DNA of 64,000 nucleotides from Norana najaformis (taxonomy: Eukaryota; Annelida; Clitellata; Crassiclitellata; Hormogastridae): positions 16,613,861-16,677,860 of the forward strand of contig OZ029918.1 of NCBI GenBank assembly GCA_964023275.1, written 5' to 3'. Below the pieces are notes generated by a model, which saw only the letters and a program-made list of their open reading frames with translations, was not told the origin of the DNA and made no database searches. Positions 35,701 through 50,700 of this stretch are shown here, piece after piece. The stretch's first letter is position 1, and every line of letters starts with the position of its first letter. The position numbers were made by a program, and so were the translations under genes.

Positions 35701-38700
35701 AACGCTTAGGAGGTTAAGCAAGGAGTTGCATCTGAAGCTTTCTTCATTCTACACGTTTGCCAGTAGCCTGTTAACAGTGGCCATGGCAGAGGATGTGGTC
35801 TTGCAGTTATCTGCCGTTTCTCCACTCAAGTCACCGTCCATTCTCTGTCCAACTCCTTTCAACCTTTGATGTATGAGCTTCAGTTGGTCCGATTAGGTAA
35901 AGATGCATCCTCTTTGATCATCACCAACATATGTTGTCCACCGTCAAGATCCATTCATACCTTCTATGACAATTTTTGAACATGATTTCCACTATTACTG
36001 CCAGTACAATGATCGTCTGCTTGTTTGTGGTGACTTTAACTGTCCAGGCAGGGACGGAAATCATATTGATCAAGCGTTAGATGATCTATTAACATCATTC
36101 GATCTCAGCCAGCTTGTTTCAACTCCAAGTCGTGGAAGTCTGCTTGATTTGTTAATCACTGATAATCCTGCGATGGTTGGAAATGTCCGAGTCATTGACG
36201 CTAGCTGTATCTCTGATCACAGTCTCATCACTGCTGTTGTAGCAGTGGGTACATCCAGCCTTCCAGTTGCCTTTTCCTTTCACCAAATCAAGCATCTAAA
36301 CACCAATTGTAACATCTCAGCAGCAGTTCTACCATAACCAGTTGCACTTTGCTGAAACATCTAAAGATTGATGGAGCATTGAAAAGAAACTGTTTCACTC
36401 TTCGAACAGTTCTTGCAATGTATCGAGTGACCTTGAGGACAAAAAGCATTGTCTAGGCTTTTCAAAATTTTTTGCTGCTAAAATAACTAACTTAAAATCT
36501 GCAATATCAAAGTGTAGGTCTGGGTTACATAGGGCAAAACTGTTTCCTGATGTTCAACATACTGGTAATGAGTTGTGTACTTTACCTCCCGTGACAGTAC
36601 AGGAAGTTGCTAGACTCATTGGAAAGATTCCATCTAAATCATCACAGCTGGACTTCATTCCAGCTTTCCTTATTAAATCCTATTCTAATGTTTTTTCCAC
36701 CCTCATCGCTCACCCGGCTAATCTCTCCTTTTTCATTTTCCCTCTGCTTTTAAAACTGCTATTGTGACACCTCTACTAAGAAAACCTGATTTAGATAAGG
36801 ACTGTCTGGCTAATTATTGACCTATTTCCAATCTGAATTAATATCGCCAAAATGATTGAACATCTATTTCTTGTACGTCTTCAGGGGCATACATAACATC
36901 TCCAAATTTTAGTCCTTTCCAGTTGGCTTACAAACGTCATTCAACTGAGACTGCTCTTACTGGCACTCTTAGCTATATATTTCCTTTGTAAATAATTGTA
37001 ATTGTAATTTTAGATTTATAAAGCGCCTGTTAGAGGATAAACTCAACAGAGGTGCTTCCGAACCGAAAAAGTAAAATCACTGTTGAACAGTACAGTCTTC
37101 AGGCGCCTGGGGAACACTGAGAAGGGGGAGAGAAAGGAGCTCAAGTCGCAATTCTCCCGGAAGACGACTCCAGCAAGTGGAACCAACGTAGGCAATGCTT
37201 CTAGACTGGGCCACAGTGGTTCGCATGCAAGGGACAAACAGGAGATCTTGAGTGGCCGAGCAAAGGGTGCTAAGCCCGGTAACAAAGGGACCAAAGTGCA
37301 GAAGTGAATGAGGTAAAGGGGAGCAGAGCCAAGAACACAATTGCGCATGGGGGGGCAGAGCCAAGAACACAATTGTGCATGGGGGATAGGATCTTAAAGT
37401 GGACACGCTGCTGGATGGGGAGCCAGTGAAGAGTGTCACGAATATAAGATGAGATGTGGCCATACTTTGGAATGCCCCCTATGAGACGAGCAGCAGAGTT
37501 GAGCACAGATTGCAACTTAGCAGTGTTGGCAAGCAATAGGCCGGTAAAGATGGCGTTCCCAAAGTCAATCCTGGTGCAAATGAGGGCATGGACCAGAGTG
37601 GAGATAGCGTGAGAGGAAAGAGTACAGCGAATGGTGCAGAGCTGACGAAGATGATAAAAACAAGAGCGAGAGACCCTGTTAACATGAGCAGACAGTGAAA
37701 GCTCCTGATCCAGTACAACCCCAAGATCCCGGACCATAGTAGAGAAGGAGATATCTGGAAATCTTTTGCGTAAGGAGGAGAGATCGTTCTTGGAAAGCTG
37801 CATGCGGCCACCAAGCCAGATGAACTGGGTCTTGTTACAGTTCAAGCAGAGGCGATTGGAGGACATCCATAGGTCAAGGACAGAGGTGGCATCAAAAATC
37901 CTCTGGACAAGGGCTGGGGCCGCCTCCACCGGACCATGGACATAAGCCTAGGTGTCATCTTCATACTGAAGCCTGGGTGTCGTCTGCATCCTTTAATGGA
38001 TTCCGGCAAAGCATCTCTTCTTATCTCTTGGTTTGAGTGGCGCATGTGATACTGTAGATTGTGTATTTTGTTGTCTCTACTCTATAAATCTTTTGGAATT
38101 GCTGGGTCTGCTCCTCACTGGATATCTTCTTAGGGGCAATAAACTCATCTCGCACTGATCCTGTTGCCTGTCATTCAGGTGTACCTCAGGGTTCTGTCCT
38201 CGGGCCTCTCCTTTTTTCTATCTTTATTTCACCCAACTGTCAAATTGCATAGTACATTGGTCCAGTGATATGATGATGATACTCAACTCTACGTTGCTCT
38301 CTCTGCAACAGATCCCTCACTTAAAACTGAACTCGAACACTGTTTGTCCTCTATTCACATTTGGTTCTGCTCGAATGATCTTGCAATCAACTCTGATAAG
38401 TCAGAGGCAGTTTTTTTTACAATTTGTCAGTGTATGCAGTCTTTCTCTTTGCATTCATCTATTGACCTTGCAAGACCCAAAATCCCACTATCAGACAAAT
38501 TAAAACTCTTGGTGTGACCATTGACATCTTGCTCACTGTGACTTCACATGTATCTTTGATTTGCAGGTCTTGTTTCTACCACATCAAGGCATTTTGTCAC
38601 ATCAGGCATTCTCTGACTGATGACATGGCTAGAACAGTGTCATGTACCAAAGATCCCAGATACAGGATTTTTTATAAGGATTGCATGATGTATGGTATGG

Positions 38701-41700
38701 AAGACAGCAGAGATGTCTAAAAGACTTGTTGATGACCTATTGCCATGACAAGTTTGGCTGTAATTGTTACATTTTGTTCTGGATTCCTATATATCTCTGG
38801 TTGCTTCGTTTGACTTGTATTTAGTTGTCCACTCGAACAACCAGCATACGTTCTTTGATATGTAATTGGACTTTTGTGTTTCCAAGACACCACAAATGAT
38901 GCTGTCAAAATAGCCACCAGTAATAGGTGTAATTATTGCATCATTTGTATTGATGTGACAGTTCTTTGGCATTTGGAATTTGGAAATTTTAGCCTTACAC
39001 ACAATGGTTTACAGGCAAAACAGTTGTGCCTCTGATTTAGCAGAATTACTGGTTACATTCCATTTTTGTATGTTCAGTTAAATAGTATCTCTTGATTGCT
39101 GGATCACAAGGGAAGCTTGCTAAAAATATGGCCAGTGCATGATGCATGTGTGTAACTAGACACTTATGCAGCAACTTACATGTACCTGTGAAACTTTTTC
39201 TGAAGAAATAAAGAATCCATTTGGTGTTTTTGTGTTGCAATGACAGATGATTCAGCAGATGTGGCCATACATTGGTGAATTCGTAAAAAATTTATTGAAA
39301 ACATCTGTCGAATCAGCAATCAACACAAATCTACCAGACAAGCTGAAACCATTTCGTTTTGAGAAGATTGATCTTGGCGATATTGTAAGCCAGCGATTAC
39401 CTTATGTTCATGGCTCAGTGGTACAGGTGTGCTTCTGTGAGAACTAGTATCCATTAACATACTAGTCTTATCAAGCAGTGATTTCCTAAGACTCTGAACT
39501 CTGTCCTGCATGACACAAAATCTATTATGCATGCAGTCATTGGTATGGAGTGGGTCTTACAAAATGTTGTGTATGTCTCACGGTCCTTTCACAGTGACCT
39601 TGTACTGCTTCGGAAGAATATTTCTTTGACAAAAGTCCAGTCTTTCTTTGCTGCATCATTCTTGATGGAGAATGGTTTCTTTTAACAAACTTTCTGGTCA
39701 AATGAGGTATTATAAAATACAAATTGAGCGTAATGCATGTGGTTCAGAATGATTGTGTTATTTGTTTTCTAACCTGTTTGATTTATGTATAACGGTATGT
39801 ATGTATTAAGACTCTTAATATGTACTGAATAAATATAATGGTTGCAGCTTAGCAGTAATTTTTTCAGAATAATTATTTTAATAGGAGAATAAGCAGTACT
39901 AATCATATTAACAGTATTAATCACTATTATAATAACACCACTGTTACAATAGTATTAGTTACAGGCATATTAGTAATTATTGAATATATGCATTATAGTT
40001 TTTATATTAAGAAAACTCGCAGTAAAGATGGCCTTAATGGTGTGGTGGTAATGATGATGATGCGGATCCTGATCAGAATTGTCTAACAGCTAAGAGCAGT
40101 GAGATTTATGAAGCTGTGGTAATAGTTTCAGTGGCAGTTGCTATGCAGGCTTTTTGAATGTAGTGAGAATAATATAATGTTATGGTAATACTGTCTATAG
40201 CAGCACTTGGCAATTTAGATTTGATGACTGCTGTTTGTTTCTGTAGCCACCCCGCCTGGGAGGTGTTAAGGTGTACATTGATAGGGTGAAGCGTGATGAG
40301 ATCATCATGGACGTTGAACTTACGTACGTATGTGCAAAGTGGAATAGTGGTAGAATGTGTGTGTGTGTGTGTGTGTGTGTGATGTATCTGAGGACTTTTA
40401 TCCTGGGAGGTGTTAAAGTATCTGAGACTGATGTTAGATGTTATTAGAGTTATGAGATGTTAGACTGATCTGGAGATGTTAGAGTTCTAAAAGGACTATT
40501 GGTTCATCTCTATACTCATGCAGTTTGAAAAGTTCTCCACTGGGAGACTTATAGAGACTGATTGAGAAATTCCCATTCATGGTTGACATTGGACGTATAT
40601 TCTGAGTCTCTGGTCCTGATTGTACTGGTAGTGAAGAATGACACAAAACCAACAGCAGCATCCTTAGCGCACAGTGATGCTTTCTGTTTGATCATTCCAG
40701 TGTTAGCAGTGATAGTTATGCAGAGCGTAGGGCCAAGCTCCCCACAGCCATGCTCTTTGTTGAGCGCAGCACGTCTGGAGATCCCACTCTCCATAGTCTG
40801 AGCTGTTAGAAGAATTTGTAGAGCACCAGTCGATGACAACCTAGTTGAAGTGGATAATCAGTACTTAATGAAAAATGTAAATACATCTCCCATTTCATCA
40901 TCGCATGGTAACAATGGCTTTTACAGCAATGGTTGAGTTTCTGGTCTGATTTGTTACATAAATCTGCCGTTGTTGACTGAAAGGTTCTTGCACTCTGGCG
41001 TGAAAAGGTTGGTCGGAACTTAGAACAAGATAATCCCTCATTCACTACACACTTCTTTGATAATAGAGAGGCAGTGGGTTTTTAGAGTAATTAATTAGAC
41101 TGAATTACAAGCATAACAATACAAAAGGCCAACCTTTCCCTACAGGCGACTGTGATGAACTGTCTTTATTATGACTGGACGTGCAGGGTTCCTTTTCCCA
41201 GTGGTTGGAGTGCAGAATAGGGCGCATGTACCAGGATGATGCCAAAGGCTCCCATATCCAAGGGTAGTGTGGCAACCCATGACCTGTGGGTCAGAGACTA
41301 GTTATGGGGAGCTTGGGCCTATGCCCTGCATATCTATCACTTGACCCAACTGGAGAACGCTTCCGGCTAGAAGGTGAGGACATCTTGACTATGCAAGTCA
41401 ACGGTGTTGTATAGCTATAGTTACTCATTAAAAGTAATTTAGTTACAGTAAGTAGTTACTGGACAAGAAAAAGTAACTAGTTACCATAACAAGTTACCTT
41501 AAAAGAGTAACTAATTACTGAGTAGGCCTACAGTTACTTCATAAAAGTAATTACTTTTTTAGTTACTAAACTTGTTTAAAGCACTTGTAATGCACGCAAT
41601 GTCAGTACACCTGAATCTGAGGCGAATTAGATATGTATTAAACTTAGATATGTTGATGTCAAAATTGGCTGCCTTGGTGATTAGCATAATATAATAGGCA

Positions 41701-44700
41701 GGTTAATAAAATAAAATATACAGTAAATGAAATGCACTGAAACACATGTCTATATTGGCTCACAGCAGAAGAAGCATCTAAAAATATTTGTTGCTAAGTT
41801 GATTGCTTCTAGGTGTGGGGATCTGGCCACCTGCACTAAAAAGTGCGCTAGATGGTATTATGGTGCTAAATTTAAGGAAATCTTCACAAAACCTTATGCA
41901 AAGTGCTATCTGGTGAATTAATTAAAAATAATGCTGAATAAAAAAACACTGCATAACTTGCAACAGTAGATCAGTGAAGTTCACAAAAAATGTAATGAAA
42001 AACTGGATTTTATGCTTTCTCTGGATTTTCATCCAACATGGAGAAGATAAACATGTTTAAAAACTCTCAGCTGGCTGGCAGTTGTGAAGCATAAAGACCA
42101 CAAGACGCTATTTTAAATTGGACATGCTGTTGCGTGCTGTACTGAGAAATTTTGACAAAGGCATAAAGTTTGCATTTTACCAAAACATTTCTGTCAGTTT
42201 GGCTCATGAATTCAAAGAATTCTTTCATGTGCCAAGAAGCAAAGCATTTTTACTTGAAATTTCAGCTTCCTCCGTGGTGAAATCGATGATTAAAATGAAC
42301 GAGACATGAGAACAATTGGAAATGTTTGGTCTACGGAAATGCATGTTCACCAAAGAATTGCATATCAGAGATAGAACCACTTTCTATTATACTTATAGTG
42401 CCATAAAATGATATATACCGTATCGTACGATGTGAACACAGGCTGGTTTCAAAGTAACTAAAGTTTTGTGTTACCGTTACCTTGTTAAAAGTAATCCATT
42501 ACTGCTGTGCATTACTTTTTTACAAGAGTAATTAGTTACAGCAAAGGTTACCAAAAATAGTATTTAGTTACAGTAACGCAGTTACGCACAACGCTAGAAG
42601 TCAAGAGCTTATACACACACGTTAGATAAATGCTGTATTATGCACTAAAATTAATAACTGCTCAATCTGGTAATTGTAATCGTAAATTTGTAAAGCGCCG
42701 CTTCAAGGTAGCCTCATCAGAGGCACTCCTGGCCCATCCCAGAACTGTGGAATAATACGGTCTTCAAGTGCTTACAGAAGAGGAAGGAGCAGAGGGAGAG
42801 AAGCTTCTGTCGAAGGTCGGCAGGTAAACCATTCCAAGAAGCAGGGCCAGCAAAAGCAAAGCTGTGGTGTTGAGTGGTGGCAGTTCGAGCTAGAGGGACG
42901 GCAGTATCGTCCTGAACTGACAAACGCAGTAATCTACAGCCAGGAATAGAAGACAGGGAGATGCAGAGCTCCCTTAGACATGACAGAGCACAGCCAACAA
43001 AACAGTTCCGCCCAAGAGTCAAGATTTTGAAGAGGAGCCAGTGCAATTGTTCCAGCATAAATGAAGAAATGTGACCGAACTTAGGAATGCTGCCAATCAG
43101 GTGAGCCGCGGCATTCAGGACAGAATGGAGTTGTGCAGTGTAGGACCATCCTAGGCCTACGAGGACGGCATTGCCAAAATCAATTCTCGAGCAGATGAAT
43201 GCATGGACCAGGGTAGTTGCGGCTGGTCGTAAGGGAGCGTTGGATGGTGTGAATTTGTCGTAGGTGATAAAAGCAAGAGCGACAGATGTTCTTTATGTGC
43301 TCCCGCAGTGTGAGCTCTTGGTCCAGAGTCACTCCTAGATCGCGTGCTGAAGAGGAAAAGGAGACATGGGAAAAAGATAAGGATGAGCTCATCTTATCAG
43401 TCTTTGAAAGTTGGACAGAACTGCCAAGCCAGATAAATTGGGTCTTGTTAGGATTTAGGCGAAGGCAATTAGATTTCAGCCAAGCCTCAAGCATCGCTGA
43501 TGCCTCAAATACCCTCTGAACCAATGAAACTGTCTTAGCAGCCAGGCCATGGGTGTAAGCCTGGGTGTCGCCAGCATATTGGTGGGACACCATCCCCATT
43601 GAGGACAGGATGAGACTCAGGGCAGATGTGTAGAGAATGAAAAGGATTGGAGCCAAGACTGAGAGCTGTTGAAGACCCTTTGTTACTGGGGATCACCTGG
43701 AGTGTGTAGAGCCGAAAAATGACAGAGAGCGGCCTGATAGAAAGGAGAACCATGAGAGAACAGGGCCAGAGATGCCGAATGACCTCTCAAGGTGCTTCAG
43801 GAGAATACTGTGATAGGCTGTCAAAGGCAGCACTAATATCAAAGAGGGCGAGAAGGGTCACATGCCTCTGGTCAAAAGCCTCAAAAGTATCCAAGAGGAT
43901 GCGAGTAATAACTGATTCAGTTGAGTGGGATCTTCAGAAGCCCAATTGTTGGCTAGGTAGGAGGGAGTTATCCTCAAGGTATTGCATAAGTTGTATTGAC
44001 ACGTGTTATTCAACCAATTTTTATAGGAAGGATAAATTTGAGATGGCCGATAGTTGGACTTATTGTTTATGTCTAAGGGAAGGAGGGAAGGAAAAACTAT
44101 GGCCCATTTCTGGGAGGTTAGGAGGGAGCCCTCGCCCAAGGAAGCATTAAACATTAAGTGTAAGAAAGGTAGTAAATCATCCACAAATTCCTTTAGAAGA
44201 AACAGCGGCATGGAGTCTAGTTCACAAGATTTCGATGGCTGTGTTAGCAGCAGCTGGCATAAACCCTCTGTGGAGATTGATTGAAGGATCGGCATCTGGC
44301 AGTCGGTTGGGGGGAAGAGTGGAGGAGATGCACCTTCAGTAGAGAAGCGGACCGAATCCAGTTTGTCTTGGGTAAAAACCAGGTAGTCATCAGCTGTTAA
44401 TAATGGATGAGACGGTGTAGGTCTTGACGTGGTGCACCCGAGGAGCTTGGAGAGTGATGTTCACAGTCGGTGAGGGTTAGATTTTTCACCTTCAATTAGA
44501 TCCTCCCAGTATTGCGTCTCTCTCTCTCGGAACTTGCCGTGCATCTGGCGCAGTCACTCAAAATGAAGTCTAGGTCTCTTGAATGAAGCATATAAATTGC
44601 TGTCAAATATAGGGATAAATATTTATCCCTCGTCAGCTGAGTGAAAGGCTGAGGTAAACCCAGTTTCCTCATTTACTTTCCCAGACAATGAGTTCTGTAT

Positions 44701-47700
44701 TCTTGCACTTGGATTCAAATTCACCTTCAAGCATTCTGCTGTTGAAGACACCTGGTTATTACGCATCAACTTTCCCTGTTGGCAATTGTCCAGTGGTTGT
44801 CTAGCGCTGGACTGATGCCACAGCGGTTAAAATCTAATCTGAGAACTTTTGTAGCACCACTGTAATAATGCTTATGGATCATTCATTGATCACTGCTTAG
44901 CAAAATCGGTGTACCTACTTGTATGCAATTCTGAACTTTCTCTTGTATTGGACCGTTCGTCTGGGACAATATTCCCTGAAAATGGATACTTTTTTACTTA
45001 AAGACATTGGATGCACTGGACATTATTTGGTAAAAAACATGCTTTAGAACTCTTGTAATATTACTGTATAATACAATATTTAGAACTCTTGTAATATTAC
45101 TGTATAATACAATATTTAGAACTCTTGTACTCTAATCAGTATCAGCATCAGAAAGGGAAGCAAAAGGCTGATGCTAAAGTGCACTGGACTTTGGAGATAA
45201 ATGCTTTTTCTAGATTCTGTGGTGGAATGAGTCACTTTCCTGTTACTTTCCAGCTGGAGTCACTAAACACTGACTTCAGTTTATTATTTTAGATCATTCA
45301 TTAACCGCATTTTCCAGTAATGTGACCTTCAGGTACATCCACCCTACACTAAGGCAGACATAGACTTTTTTTGTATAAAATAAAACTTACACTGAAGTGG
45401 AAACTTTGATCAGGTTGTTTTGTAGTTTTTAAATTAACATTTGTGGATACCATGGACTTCTGCAGGTAACTGTATTGCCATGACCATTTTGTGACATGTT
45501 TTTGTTTTAGGTATGCTAGTGATGCTGATATGACAGTATCAGTTCGAGGCCTCAATGCTGGTGTTAAAGATATTTTGGTAGGATCAGCCATCATTTCTAT
45601 TACATACTGCTAAAGGAAATAGTTAAACCTGTTTGAACATAATAAATCAGTTGCTGTTTCGTCAGAAATAATTATACAGAAGTCATGTGGTTATCAGTCA
45701 GTCTGGCGTTGCTTCAGCTAAATTTTAATAGTGACTGTGTAACATACAATGGCTATTCTTTGTCGAACCATGTAACCCATAAAGGAAGGTTGTTTTTGTT
45801 GCTGTTGTTATTGTTGGATTGTGCTTTTATTTTGGCACTGACAGAACATGATCAGATTAAATCCAAGCCATCACATGCTGGTGTTACAGCCTGGTCCCTC
45901 ACTTGTTCCATCTGCATTTCTCCTGTTCAGCCTTGATGTCTTACCTGCAGGTGTGTTCTGGTCAGTGGCATAGCTGGCTGGACGCAAATATCTTCACTGC
46001 GCAGCCAGAGGTGAAAATGTTGTTCCTTTTCCACTCACTCCAACAAGGAACATTGACCTTTTTCAGTGGTTGGGCCTTCTACGTATAATGGACTCCTTCT
46101 TGATATGTTATTTCCGTGCATATATTTCCGTGCATTCCTATTGATCTATAAACCATGATATTACTCGATATTACTCGGTAGGACTTCTTTAGGGTCGTTG
46201 CACGCGCCTTTGAGGCTGTTGTTAATTACGTGCGTTATAAATGTCTGTTTAATAATAATAATAATGTGTGTCCTTCTATCTAGGGACACTTCATACACCT
46301 CTAGCCAACAGTTGAAAACTGTTCTCTTTTGTTGGGGCTGGTTTGGGAGTGCCTCTGGGTATATGACTTGAAAGGGTGCTATAAAAACTCTCTGAAAGAA
46401 ATGAGTAAATAGTAAGAAATTTGGTGGCCCCATGTCAGTTGCGCATCCTCCTCAAACGTCTTTGTCTGATCCTGTTATTTTGCTACAGTTTAACGCTTAC
46501 AGTAATAATTCTGTATGGCCAGCTGGGGCCCTAAATGGTTGTAGACCTGCTTTATTGAGAAGATTAACCGGCTGTTGCTATGCCACTAGGTCTGTTGTTT
46601 TTTTCTAAAGCCAGCCTCTGTAAGATGACTTTAAGTGAAAACAGAACAAGTGATGAACCTTCTTTTAACTCTAGACTATAATGGTTGATTTTGGTTGGAT
46701 CTTGTACTTTGTCAAAAGCATGCTGAAAAGTGATATGACAAAAACAACTTGTCTGATATTGTTTCAGAGTGTGTGCTTTTGTAGTTAAGCATTTTACTGA
46801 TTTGACCAAACCTGCAGATTTCTACTAAGAAACATTTGAGAGATGGTCAGCTGATTGTGTTTCTTGTAATAAAGCTGACTAATTACATGGGTTTTTTTTC
46901 TTCTGTAGTTGCAAGGAACTGTACGAATTATCATGCAACCACTGATCAGTCAGATTCCACTGGTTGGCGGTTTGTGCATCTTCTTTCTCAGCCAACCAGT
47001 GAGTCAAACCTTTTCCAGAAGTTCCTCTGAAGGTCGCTCAAGAACAGGTCTAGGGCACCAATCCTAACGTGCCCTCATTTGATTTGGGGGCCATGCTATT
47101 AAGGAGGCCTCAGTGAAGTTTCAGTGATGGTTGCTCACTGCTGTTGTAAAGTCAGTAAAGGCTGTTATAATACAGTAAAAGGAAATAAAGGAAGAAAAGT
47201 AGGAAAGCTATAGTAAAAAGCCATGGAAAAATATTTGGAGTTGCAAAAAGCATAGAAGTCATGAAATCAAGGGAAAGAGGAGATATCAAGTTTGTGGAGA
47301 AAAGAGCCAGGGAAACATAAGGACACTGGCTGGACAAGCGATTTGAAAAAAAGACCAAAAGAAAATTGGTGCTGGAATCTTGAAACTGGGTTTTTAAGTG
47401 TCAAGGGTTAAAGAAACTCCTAGGAACTTTCATCATGCAATGCATCAACCATGGTCAAATTTAGCCCCCTGCACAGGCAAGACTAAGTAAGTAACTACAG
47501 CATAACTGAACAGCAGTATGAGAATCTAACCACTTGGTATTCTAACCTCAATTCGGCAGGCTGATCTGACTTTATGGCCACTTGAAAATGAGCCTTAAGA
47601 TTGCAGTTCTAAATTCACAGGTGAACCTAACCTTTGGGTGATGAAAGATTTGGACTCCTATGACACATGATAATCTAACTTGAAGACCAAAAGATGCTCT

Positions 47701-50700
47701 TACTTGTAGGAGAGAATCTTATTATTGTAATCTGAGTTGTCAGAGGAAATTATTGATTTCCATTGCATTGCTGTTTATTCCATTGCAGTTTTTAGTGTTT
47801 CTGAAAAGATTTTTTCTATCTCTAATGCCTGTTGTGTTTGTGTTTGAAGAAAATAGATTTTGATCTAACAGATGTTGCCAACATCTTGGATATGCCTCTT
47901 CTCAGGTGAACTAAAACCATTCAAGCACAAGCAGCCTGACTTGTTTGATATAGTTGAATTGAAATTACCAATTTATTTCTTTTCCAATTTATTTATTTGT
48001 TTACTAGTTAGCTTCATTTTTAACTGTACAGAAGCAGAGATACACTAATTGACTTTTGCTCAAGCATGAATGCTAAATCATGCATATTCTGTCATGTTAG
48101 AATAAGTTGTGAGAAATATTGACAATCTGGTTAGCTGGACTCTACCCTCTTCTGAACTTTGTTTTATGAATTGGAATTATTGTGTGTGAATGTTATATAC
48201 TGTGAGGACATTATGTGGAATTTGTTTATAATGCACAAACCATCAGCCACTCCCATTTTAAAGGTTTCCTATAGAACAAGTGAGATTTCTTAAATTCATT
48301 TAATATCAGTTCAATTACTTTCTGGAAATTGACTGGATCTGATGTTGCATGATATTGACTGACAGATTTTCTGTCTCTGAGTTGAACTGTCTATAGGGAT
48401 ATGCCTGCTTTAAATCTGATAATGGATCTTACAATGACGTAGAAGTGCAATTTCATTTTTGTCATGCATTATCCTGTAGTACAGTAAGTCTAATTTAAGA
48501 GGTAAATCTTGTGACCTGAGTGAGTGGCGTCATGGACAGATGACTCAGAAGAACTTCTGAAAGATCTGCAACAAATAGTGTTTGCTTTCCTAGAAAGTTG
48601 TTACTTGCAGGACAATTGATTAGAGGAGCTTATTGAGTGAATCTGTGGGGTTAGAATGTAACAGAACTGGAGTCTGTCTTACCTACAGTAGCAGCATTGA
48701 TTGACAATGCTTTGACAGTTGACGTTGTTCTGTCACACACAGAACGAGTTGAGTTCTAAAGTTAGAAACATGCTGTCTAGGATAGCAGTTTAGGCACACT
48801 GCTGATATGAACACAATTTTAGAAGAAATAATAATGGTAGCAGGCCTAGGAAAGGAATTCTGAATCGCATGGTTGTGTATGTTGTGTATGACTTTGCGAT
48901 ATCACTGACAGATAACTGTAGTAATCTGGGTGGCTGTAGACCAGTGAATTTATAAGTAAACACAACATTTGATAAGAGGACTATCACAGTACCAGTGCGT
49001 GGTAAAAGGGAGTTTTATCTTTTGCTTTCAAACATAATGCAGTTATGTTAATTAAGTGAACTGTGAAAGGCCTGTCAGACCAAGACCCAGATATTTGTGC
49101 ATGCTTTGTATTGCTTTATAATGTGATATGTATAGAATTTTTCATTTTTATTCAATGGAATTGTCACATTCATTTGAATGTGCTCTTTTCAAAGCTGGTT
49201 TGTTTTAATGAAATTTTTGAACTTAATTTCAGTACATCACTGAGGACAATTGTGTCAGATCAGATTGCTAACTTTCTTGTTTTGCCAAACAAGTTGCCAA
49301 TTCCTCTTGTTGAAAATGTCTCCATCACAGATCTCAAGTATCCACTGCCTGCAGTAAGTTGGCAGTTGTGTAGGTTTTCACTGTTGCTTTTTATGCCTGG
49401 TGTAGAAGTGACAACTGTGAATGGCTGAAACCTTATTAAGTGAAATTGCTGAAATTTATGTTAATGTCTGATTGGCCTGATCTGACTTATTTTAATTTTG
49501 AAGATGTGGGTAGAAATTTGGGTAGAAGTGAACCTGCTATTTATTTATTTCATTTATAAGGAAACTTCCACTGAAATGATGACCCCCAACATGTTGACTA
49601 GCAGTTTGGTAGCACTTGTAAGAGACTGTCCCACTTTTTTCTGTTGGCTACGAATATATTTAAATTTTATTAGCATTTTAAAGCCAGCAATTAAAGGACT
49701 AAAAGTGTTAGATTTGTTTGCTCCAATCTATGTTTCAGAGGTCTAGCAATGCTAGATAGGTGCTAGCATTTTAATCAGTTATATTCCAGATTTCTATGCA
49801 GTGAAGCTGTATTGGATTTGACCTGCAGAATTGTGAAAGAATATGCATTGGATTTATGCACTGTGCTAACAGTTCTGCTGAAGAAAGTGAAAACTCTCAT
49901 TGCTGAATTGGTTTTGTTGTGGCAGGGAGTGGTTCGTATGACAATTATTGAAGCATCTGAGTTGATTAAAGCTGACTTTGGAATGATTTCCAAGGGAAAA
50001 TCTGATCCCTACTGTAAGATTTATGGTAAGATATGAGTTTTCACAATTTTACCTTACATCTAATCAATCTCAGACTTCAACAACACTGTTATTACTGTAT
50101 AATAATTGATGGTCACTTTGAGCAACAGTGAAGTCCATAATCGTATGTGCTGGACTGATGCACTTGAGAAGTCAAGGACCAGAAAACAAGCTACAGTGAC
50201 TATGCAGATAGGTAAGCCCTGATGAGATAGGAGTTGAACGTTATTAGAGATTCGGCAGGTAAGGTGAAGTAATTGCTCATTTATTATACACCTATGTTGA
50301 CAGTTTTAAGATTCAGGGATTGAAGGATTGTGTAGCAGAAAGTGGTGATGTTATCCATCAAATGATCCCTGCTGTATCAAATATGGTATGTACCTGGAGC
50401 TTTATACAACTACTGGAGTCTTTCAATAAGGCACTAAGCCAATGTTATTGCACTGTGCAGTGATTCCTGATGATACCAGTGTAGCCTTCCTTTGCATTTT
50501 CAAGAGTGTGATACCTATGATTCTTTTAAAAATAGACTGTTTATATCTATGTATTAAGTGAGAGGATGACAAGCTTTCTTGGCAGACACAAATTTAACTG
50601 AAAAAGAAAAGGCAAATATGAATCAGCATGCATGTTTTTGTTTTCAGTATGTCTGAACTTCAGTAATATTAAAATCGTTATCCAAAGCAATAAATCATTG

